A stretch of DNA of 64,000 bases, taken from Glutinoglossum americanum. Its lineage: Eukaryota > Ascomycota > Geoglossomycetes > Geoglossales > Geoglossaceae. Shown piece by piece: positions 57,222 to 64,000 of the stretch. The notes beneath the pieces were generated by a model. That model ran no database searches, was not told where the DNA came from, and saw only the letters and a list, made by a program, of their open reading frames with translations. Position 1 is the first letter of the stretch; the number at the start of each line of letters is the position of its first letter. The position numbers and the translations under genes were made by a program. The stretch is from NCBI GenBank assembly GCA_020080175.1, contig JAGHQL010000082.1, positions 49,351 through 113,350 of the forward strand, written 5' to 3'.

Positions 57222-58774
57222 ATGGACGTTGCAAATCTCCTTCAACACGACAACGGGTCCTCCACTGAGCCTGCTCCTGTCCGCCGCCCTCACGAAAGCC
57301 GTTCGGATGAATCCCTCTGGGAAATACAACATCGGAAGATTGTCGTGGACTTGCGCGCCCTCACCTATATCTCGGCAGTTGATGACAATCTTAATTGCCC
57401 CATCTGCCAATGTCCGTTCGTTCGACCTGTCATGACAAAATGTGATCACATCTTCTGCGGCGACTGCCTAAACACCGCCCTCAAGACTTCCCTCACCTGT
57501 CCAATTGATAGAGGGGCCCTTTCTTTAGAGGCAGACACTCCGGAGTTCCTGTTGGACCCTGACATAAGGGGGGAACAGGATATCGGATTGCTTAGGGGGT
57601 TGCGAAGGGGTGGGTCGGTGATGGAGGTGCCAAACGCGATCTTAAATATGGTTGACGAGTTGCGGGTGAAGTGTCCCAACAGCGCGGTTGGGTGTAAAGT
57701 CGAAACCTCTAGGTGCAACGTACAGAGGCATGTAAACAAAGATTGTGGCTATGTGGAGGTGCCATGTTCGTTTGAAGGGTGCAGCCTGAAGATTCGGCGC
57801 AAGGACCTGGGGCCTCGGTGCTTACATGAGGTTGTGACCTGTGATGCTTGTGAAACAGATATGATGGAGGTAGACCTCAAGGTGCGTTGCGTGCAAGACG
57901 GGGGTTCGATATACCAACAAGCCACTAACATACTATTACGCTACAAGGCGCACCGTGCTATTTGTCCGAAGCTTAGCCTTGCATGCCCGCACTGCGCTGC
58001 AGAGATCCTACGCTGCCATCTTTACAACCATGTCTCCGAATGCCCTGAGGCATCTATATCCTGTGCTGGTGCATCTCTTGGCTGCTCTTACGGATCAAAG
58101 CGCAAGCAGATGCAAGCTCACTCATCGACTTGTCCTTATGTAATATTTGGACCTTTCCTGAAAAGCCAGAATGATCGAATGCGCGCTCTTGAAGACGAGA
58201 ACAAACTTCTAAAGCGGAAAATTGATCTACTCTATCCTACTGGTATCATAGCGGTGCAGGAGAACAATGACCAAGATGTCCAATCTTCATTCTCTAACCT
58301 CCCGGCCAATCCTAACATACTAGAGCCACCTCTATTCGATCTACTCGGTTCAACGCACCCTGACCTGCCTCCCTTCTCTTCACCCACACACCATCTTCTC
58401 TCGCTTCACGAATCGCTCCGCACAGAAGTCGATCACCTCGCCGCGAATCTCTCAGACCTAGAGGCTAAGCAGAGCATGATGCTCATGAACGAGTCCCTAC
58501 GTACTAACGAGGAGCTTGCGGGAATAAGGGCTGCCATCGGCGCGATTAGGATGCAGGTGCAGTGGTTGATGAGTCAAAGGCTTCAGTCAAGTCACCAAGC
58601 TGCAAGACCTAATGGCGTCGCTGGACCGAGCCGTGGCGGACCAACTGGCGGAAGTTCTAGTGCATCAGCGTCTGGTGCGAGGAGACTGAGCGGTAAGCTA
58701 AATTTCGAAAGTAAACGGTTAATGGTTTGACTAATGCGAATACAGACACTACAAGGCAAGATGTCAAGTTATAG
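57222..58774 (+). CDS. RING and TRAF-type zinc finger protein
   Basis: Two exons (57222-58692, 58746-58774) give 499 aa. A RING-like finger lies at about residues 64-105: CPICQCPF, CDHIFCGDCL and CPIDRGAL. The last ligand position is Asp instead of Cys, as occurs in some TRAF-like RINGs. TRAF-type zinc fingers follow with CPNSAVGC, CNVQRHVNKDCGYVEVPC, CLHEVVTCDAC and CHLYNHVSECPEASISC. The C-terminal half has a coiled coil (MRALEDENKLLKRKIDLL) and Ser/Pro-rich stretches. The 53-nt intron near the end replaces a read-through tail with RRLSDTTRQDVKL. The layout suggests an E3 ubiquitin ligase or adaptor; the substrate is unknown. Confidence 0.85.
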
Positions 58775-59202
58775 CAAAAATTTCTTTCTCTGTTTGGGTA
58801 TGGGAAAGGGGCGGAACGAGGAGTTTGACAGTACATAGGAAGAACAGTGTAGAATGCAAGCAACGAGGCTTGTCTTATCGTTTACCTTGGCGTCATCACG
58901 GGGAGGACCCGGTCAGACAGCATTGGAAAGTTCCAACAAATCTTGCGATTGATGCTACTATGCATTATTATCAGTCCCTCTTTGTCATCATCATGGATGG
59001 TCTTTGTTCCCTTATGGCCGTTCCCATATGGCCGTTCCCAAATGCGTAAGACTTTGTTCACGTGACCTCGAGTTTCTCGCCAGCGCGTGGACAGCACACT
59101 GGAGATTTCATCATCCCATTCCTTTCACATAACGTATTCCCTTTAACCCACCGTTCGCAATCCCGTTGATCCTCCGATCCCTTCTGCTACTTTGCGCAAA
59201 CC
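58775..59202. promoter_or_regulatory. intergenic region upstream of the 427-aa protein gene
   Basis: These 428 bp contain the RING gene 3' UTR and the next promoter. A duplicated GGCCGTTCCCA(T/A)AT-type unit occurs at about 59015-59044, and a TCACGTGA palindrome at 59058-59065. Confidence 0.45.
59058..59065. promoter_or_regulatory. TCACGTGA palindrome
   Basis: A perfect 8-nt palindrome with a CACGTG core lies about 140 bp before the start codon of the uncharacterised 427-aa protein. It is a good Cbf1/bHLH-type site; use is inferred. Confidence 0.35.
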
Positions 59203-60625
59203 ATGGACTACCTATTAGGTTGGGGCGTTAGATTTCTAGATCTCTTCGCTCCAGCGCGTAGACGGGAGAGGGAGACAGCACTTCAACAACCACAGAGGGA
59301 ACGACGGAAGCATTCCACTGCGACCAGGGAAGGGATATATAGAATTAGGAAACAGTACAAAGGAAGGCCCTGGCGTCCTAGACAGTTGGAGGTTAGAGCC
59401 ACGGAAGGCGTCACGATGACCCATGAAGAGCTCGAGAATGAATGGAAACAGCAGCCGAACGAATGTGATGCTTTGTCCGATTATCGCTCTAGAAGTTGGG
59501 AGAATTTGGACTCAAGGGGCGAGATCGAGGGAAGCCCTGCTTCTCAGACGAACCCAACTTCTCCGGCGAGTCCGACCTCTCTGGAGAACCCGATTTCTTT
59601 CGGCTCATCAGTTCACTCTAAGGATGGGCAAGAGCAACAAGAAAACCGGAAGGAACAGGAGGGACCGCGTTTCTTTGAATTCGACGGGCTAGATGATGCC
59701 ACTCTAATCAACGAAAACGAGGATCGGAAGGATATAGAAAGGGCCTTGATGTATGAGAAAATTATCAGTGAGATCGACTCCGAAGGTTGGAGCAATGACG
59801 AATTGGTCCTCTACTCTCGTCTGCGAATGCGAGGACGGGAACCCATGCTGCCAACTCATTGGAAGATGGATTTCGAAACCATCCCTGGACATCTGTTTGG
59901 GAGCGAGAAGAAAGTTATGATCAATTCATATTGCCAAAACAGCTTCCATGGTTAGTTTCCAAGCTACCCTTGCATGCCCGCAGTTCTCTCACTAATCCCT
60001 CAAACAGCGACACAAGCGCTTCATAAGCTTTTCAAACTCGGTGGGAGGGTACGAGACCGAGAACTTGCAAAGCTACCACCTGAGCCTATGATGAAGAAAG
60101 AAATCGAGCGATATATCCGGTGGTCTCAAAAGGACGGACAATTCTGTACGTGCAAGCCTATTCCCACTTAATCTCAAGTTAGCGTCGAGACCTTTAAAGA
60201 AACGTTTCTAACCGTATTTCAAATTAGACCGTAAACCGCATGTACCCATCCTAGCTATCATAACCAGTAGCCGCAAGGAGAGCGAAGCGAAGCTCGAACG
60301 ACGCATCGAAAGGAAACTCAAAACCCTCGCCGACAATTATCGAGCTGCCCCTCCCCCGCAAAGCGAAACGGGGGATATTCGGCCGATGCCTACCTTCTAC
60401 GGCATCATCATCTCGGGAAATATGTTCGGGTTTGTCACTTACAATAGTGCTAGCAAGGATGCACCTATCCGCAATGTCGGACTATTTGACTATGCGAAGC
60501 ATGAGAGTGACGTCTGGAATGGTATCGCGATTGCGTACATCGTCATTGCGGCGAGGAACAATCTAATTGAGATCCTCGAGGATGTCGCATCCGTGTACGC
60601 AGATACGGACGATCCCGACTTGTGA
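59203..60625 (+). CDS. uncharacterised fungal protein, 427 aa
   Basis: Three exons (59203-59950, 60008-60145, 60228-60625) give 427 aa. No family is recognised. The N-terminal MDYLLGWGVRFLDLF is amphipathic or hydrophobic, then a basic stretch rich in Arg follows. Residues about 100-150 are Ser/Pro/Thr-rich and likely disordered. A conserved-looking domain starts near residue 160: FEFDGLDDATLIN, DELVLYSRLRMRGREP, then TQALHKLFKLGG, IRWSQKDGQFYRKPHVPILAII, TFYGIIISGNMFGFVTY and a C-terminal helix NLIEILEDVASVYAD. The alternation of strands with charged helices could be an alpha/beta fold such as a nuclease-like core, but this is a guess. Both introns have clean junctions that keep frame. Confidence 0.75.
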
Positions 60626-61322
60626 GCTGTTGGGCTTATGCGTCCGGAACATTGGACCTGTGGCTGCTGGGGTGTGGGCTACGCTATCTGCGGTGTGGGT
60701 AATTGCATACAGACTCTGTGGCCGATAGAGCTGTGCCTTTACGACCCACGCACTCCCTCTGCGGAGGCATGGAGTTGCCCATTTTATAGTACCCATTTGG
60801 TGAGGTTATACAAAATAAGGCGTTGAGAGATTTTGGTTTGTTTAAGACGTATTTTTAGTTGAGGAAACGTCCAATCAGGTTTACTTGATCGTCACATCAT
60901 GACGCGAACACGGAAATATGTTGACGTTAATGAATGGGTCAACGATGAAATCATTAAGTGGGTATATAACGTTACTCACCACGAGAAGTTGATGAATAAA
61001 GCGCGGTGGCACGCTTGGAGTGGGTATCATTGCGATTCCCGGTCAAAGTAAAATAAAATTAAAATTGCCACCATACCCGTATCCGGAATAATTTTCATAC
61101 AAGAAGCTACTTTTGAGTATCGGTTACCTGACCGTCAAAAAGCTATTGGCAATCGCACTATGCCAATACTGTGCCAAAGGTGGATACACTGAAAAAGCGA
61201 ACTAGGCAAAAAAAAAACACTTATGTAGCCGCCAGGAGGTGGTGCCGTTATCCCCTTCATCATCAACGTACTCGATCCGTCACCGGGTATCTTGTTCGTG
61301 ACGACATGTGGATTCATCCAAG
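60626..61322. other. convergent 3' intergenic region
   Basis: The 697 bp lie between the stop codons of the 427-aa protein and the GH72 gene. Short frames only; no RNA gene or repeat was seen. Confidence 0.45.
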
Positions 61323-62928
61323 CTACAAACCCCAAACGAGCGCCGACCCGACGAACGTCCCCAACATGATCCACGTCAATTCATCTCTCGAGCCAGCTCC
61401 TTTTTTCGTAGACTTTGGGTTCCCTGCAGTCGAGGTCCCCGTAGCTTCTCCGCTCGTATTCTTCCCGCTAGGGGTATTGCTCTGATCATCCGGCAACGGC
61501 TGAATCGCTAGCCCGTTTATCACCAATCCATTGCTGCCCTCAACCTTCTGTGTAACCTTTGTGTCCGTCACAGGAATTAGCTTTCCCTGGTTTGGGTTCT
61601 TCACGCCATTGTCAATCAGTTGCTGACCGCCACTCGGTATATCGGGGATATCGAATTTGGAATAGAAGTCCGGGGAATCAATCAAGCTTGCATCGCACTT
61701 CGGGGGAGTTACAGCAGCATCACCAGGATCCCCTGAGGTGAGAAGGGTAATGTTGAGCTTGTTGTACTGCTGCTGGAGATTATCGTAATCCTGCAGCAGC
61801 CTCACGCTACCGTCACTATTGATATTTACGAGTCCGTAATTAGACGGTTCTTCCGAATATTCGTAGACCAGTCCTCCACTAAATACACCGGTCATGTCAG
61901 GTCCATAGAGCGCTTGCACTTCATTGAAAGGTCGAGGTGATTGCTTATTGCATCCGTACTCGGAAAAGAACACCGGGTTGCTCGTATTCGAAAACCGCTG
62001 TACCAAGTCGGCATAAGTCGAGCTTTGGAAAGTGGCGTCGGAGCCGCACCAGGAATAGGAGTTAAGGCCAAAGAAGTCTGAGCGTGTGGGGTCGTTGGCA
62101 TCACCATCGATAGCGCATTGGAAATACTCCCACGTGGAAAAGAGAATTGGGCGGACATCCGCAGCGGAATAGCCGACGGGTATCGGGCGCGTGGAATGCT
62201 TTGCAATGTATTGTTTGAGGTCGCGTGTGACAGCCTGAAGGTGCATACAATCAGGTCAGCGGGTGGTCTGTCTTTTCTCCCCAAAAACTACAGGCTATGC
62301 CAGTCCCGTAAGCCAATGGATTGCTACTGCTCACCCGTATATATGGGGGTATAATCTTTATGTTCGACATGTCGTTAATAACCTCGTTCCCGCCGAAAAA
62401 TCCTAGGGTATTCGGATATCCCTTGAAGGCCTCGACAACACCAAATATGCGGTTCAAGTAGTCCGCAGTATACGTGCTGTTCGGGTCTACCCGTGACAGA
62501 CTCTCCCCGTCCAAAGGCGAGTTGACGTCCACTATCATGTATATGCCGACTGCATTGAAGATGCTGGCACACATATCATGGTTTGCAGAAGGGTTGACAT
62601 TGTATACACGGATGGCATTGATACCTAAACGCTGCATAAGAGCAGCATCGCGCAAGCACACTGAACTGTCGCTGAGAGGGTCGTTTCCAGACTTTCCATC
62701 ATATCCGGATGATCCGCCAGGTTGGTAGCTGCGAGGGCGAACATGTTAGCCGTCGCGCAAAGCTCATGACCGAGAGTCTACTAACGCAACGCCAACGATG
62801 TGAAAGCGGTCTTTCGACGCGGAGTTGATAAACTCGCTCCCTTTCACCTCAATCGGCCGCACAGAAAGCGTGTAACGGATGAACAGGAGCTGAAGGCTAA
62901 GGAATTGGACAATTGCTCGCATAAACAT
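61323..62928 (-). CDS. GPI-anchored 1,3-beta-glucanosyltransferase, GH72
   Basis: Three exons (62786-62928, 62335-62728, 61323-62234) give 482 aa. GH72 (Gas/Gel/Phr) enzymes cut and re-join beta-1,3-glucan chains at the outer face of the plasma membrane. The N-terminus MFMRAIVQFLSLQLLFIRYTL is a signal peptide; RPIEVKGSEF begins the mature enzyme. The acid/base glutamate is in FGGNEVIND (Glu about 163) and the nucleophile in FFSEYGC (Glu about 271). GVAYQPGG is joined across intron 1. No cysteine-rich X8 (CBM43) module follows, so it belongs to the GH72-minus type. A Ser/Thr/Gly-rich stretch and a hydrophobic C-terminus (LTWIMLGTFVGSALVWGL) predict a GPI anchor. Confidence 0.94.
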
Positions 62929-63311
62929 GCTTGAAACCATTTCGCAGGGCTATCGGGCTACTGGAATGATATCTAAGAGTGTTATGAGAATATCGAGTGG
63001 TAACGAAAGGAAATGGAATCAATTGCACCGGGCCAGAAGTAATAAAGCACAAAACGAGCGGACAGACGTTCCCGGGAAGGAAGTCGAGGGTGAAGTGTGT
63101 GCGGAGGTGAGAGCGATGGGGCCATTTACTCTGCTCATCTTAATCCTCCCGCAGTGACGTCGCTTACTACCAGCGCGGAACCAAGAAGTAGGTAAAAAAT
63201 CCAAAATAAATTACAAGGGAAAGAAAGACTCTGCTTTTTTTAAAAAAAAAAAAAAAGAAGGAAGGCGCAACCCATCCATATCCCACGCGTAAAAAAACCA
63301 AAAAATTCAAT
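62929..63311. promoter_or_regulatory. upstream region of GH72 gene and tRNA flank
   Basis: This stretch holds the GH72 promoter, a run of about 15 A near 63241-63255 and an ACGCGT box. On the minus strand it follows the 3' end of the tRNA gene; the T-run formed there (TTTTTTTACGCG and a longer T-tract) could terminate RNA polymerase III. Confidence 0.4.
63285..63290. promoter_or_regulatory. ACGCGT box upstream of DAD1
   Basis: ACGCGT in the context CACGCGTAA, the same 9 bases as before DPB3, lies about 300 bp upstream of DAD1 with a tRNA gene between. It could be an MBF-type cell-cycle site; the distance and the tRNA make this less certain than for DPB3. Confidence 0.25.
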
Positions 63312-63410
63312 TGAGAGGACCGAGGTTCGAACTCGGGCGGGAAATCCCACTACGGTTTCAACTTTCGCGAAAGCCTAAACGTAGCGCCATAACCACTCGG
63401 CCATCCTCCC
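63312..63410 (-). tRNA. tRNA-Leu (anticodon UAG), intron-containing
   Basis: The minus strand folds as a type II tRNA. Acceptor GGGAGGA pairs with TCCTCTC (one G-U pair), followed by discriminator A at 63312. The D arm is GCC/GGC with the A box motif around GGCCGAGTGG. The anticodon stem is CTACG/CGTAG with loop TTTAGG before the intron, giving anticodon TAG. The intron is about 18 nt, starts after position 37 and contains the self-complementary CTTTCGCGAAAG. The long variable arm pairs GGGA with TCCC, and the T arm is CCGAG-TTCGAAC-CTCGG. The D-arm sequence and variable arm fit leucine rather than serine. Confidence 0.88.
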
Positions 63411-63591
63411 ATCAAGAATCTAAAACCTCCCCCGCTATTCCCCCCCATAAACGACCCGGTCCGCCCACCCAACCCGCCAAACAAGGAAACAACCAACCTC
63501 CGCGTCCCTCTCGTCGACCACCACCCCAAACAACACAACCCCCCAAAAAACCCAACCAGACGAAACCCCGAGCGAAACCGCGCACCCCGCC

Positions 63592-64000
63592 ATGTCCTCC
63601 TCCGCGCCGCGAGCCGCAGGCTCCTCCTCCTCGACCGGCCCGCCCGGGGAGAAATCCTATTTCGAGCAGCAGCGCGACGCGCTCGTCGGCGAGATCGCAC
63701 TAGTGCGCGCGCCTCCCCCCACAAAGCAAGGCGAGCTAACGGCGCGCCGCAGAGCCTCGAGCACGTCCTCATGAACATCAACAAGCTCAACCGGAACCTC
63801 GAGGGGGTCCTCGCGGTACGTTCCCCCCCCCCCCCAGCTCAAGTGTATCTAGAAACGCGCGTCGTGTTGGGGGTGGTGGTCTGACTTGTTGTTTGGGGTG
63901 GCGTTGTAGGTCGGCAAGGAGTTCGATTCCGTGGAGGCGCTCTGGTCGCAGTTTGAGGGCGTGATGGCGAAGGATGGGGAGGTGGAGGAGGGGGGGGAGG
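63592..64000 (+). CDS. DAD1: DASH complex subunit Dad1, 3' partial
   Basis: Exons 63592-63702, 63753-63815 and 63910 to beyond the window end. Dad1 is a small subunit of the DASH/Dam1 ring that couples kinetochores to spindle microtubules in fungi. The N-terminal 20 residues are Ser/Pro-rich. The core is YFEQQRDALVGEIAL, joined to SLEHVLMNINKLNRNLEGVLA and VGKEFDSVEALWSQFEGVM, which match the conserved helical Dad1 signature in order. Introns are 50 and 94 nt, both in phase 0. The window ends in an acidic/Gly-rich tail (DGEVEEGG), so the stop codon is not seen. Local GC is higher than in most neighbours. Confidence 0.92.

Noticed and set aside
63311-63703. Proline-rich plus-strand frame of 130 codons
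   Set aside because: It runs through the antisense of the tRNA gene and then out of frame through the first DAD1 exon.

Overview
This window reads as nuclear DNA of a filamentous ascomycete (Pezizomycotina; the class is not resolved). Genes are dense, about one per 2.4 kb, and carry many short spliceosomal introns of mostly 47-80 nt, with GTRNGN donors and branch sites of the CTRAC/TACTAAC kind. The protein set is fungal: Dad1, Dpb3, She9/Mdm33, GT15 mannosyltransferase, GH72 glucanosyltransferase and a NACHT-WD40 receptor. Exon structures below were built by hand: each junction has GT/AG ends, keeps frame and restores family-conserved sequence, and every complete model sums to a whole number of codons. 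No mobile element, CRISPR, rRNA or organellar DNA was recognised.

Layout. 1-5.5 kb: a 5'-truncated NACHT-WD40 NLR-like gene, then a gene-poor stretch. 5.5-11.2 kb: divergent pair PRP43 (RNA helicase, minus) and PRMT5/Skb1 (plus). 13-15 kb: an MFS transporter with a 13-nt microexon. 15.4-22.5 kb: divergent pair GUA1 (GMP synthase) and VPS15. 22.8-28.4 kb: LEA1 (U2 A'), a ten-exon CLC chloride channel/exchanger and DPB3. 28.8-32.4 kb: three nuclear genes for mitochondrial proteins (RIP1, SHE9, mitochondrial uS12). 32.9-37.8 kb: a KTR-type mannosyltransferase diverging from PAT1. 39.6-45 kb: a small hypothetical ORF, DBR1 (lariat debranching), an Rpr2/Snm1-type RNase P/MRP subunit and ZPR1. 45.6-49.6 kb: a PPIL3-type cyclophilin, TRM12 and a small unknown protein. 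49.8-56.7 kb: EME1, TCP1 (CCT alpha) and prolyl-tRNA synthetase. 57.2-60.6 kb: a RING/TRAF-type zinc finger protein and an uncharacterised 427-aa protein. 61.3-64 kb: a GPI-anchored GH72 enzyme, an intron-containing tRNA-Leu(UAG) and the start of DAD1, cut by the window end.

The content is mainly housekeeping: RNA processing and decay, translation and folding, mitochondrial biogenesis, the cell cycle, vesicle traffic and the cell wall. Many neighbours are divergent pairs with 200-500 bp between start codons. No new multi-gene system is evident. The items most worth a second look are the microexons, cell-cycle (ACGCGT) and CCAAT/CACGTG boxes placed before functionally matching genes, the NLR gene and several unassigned proteins.
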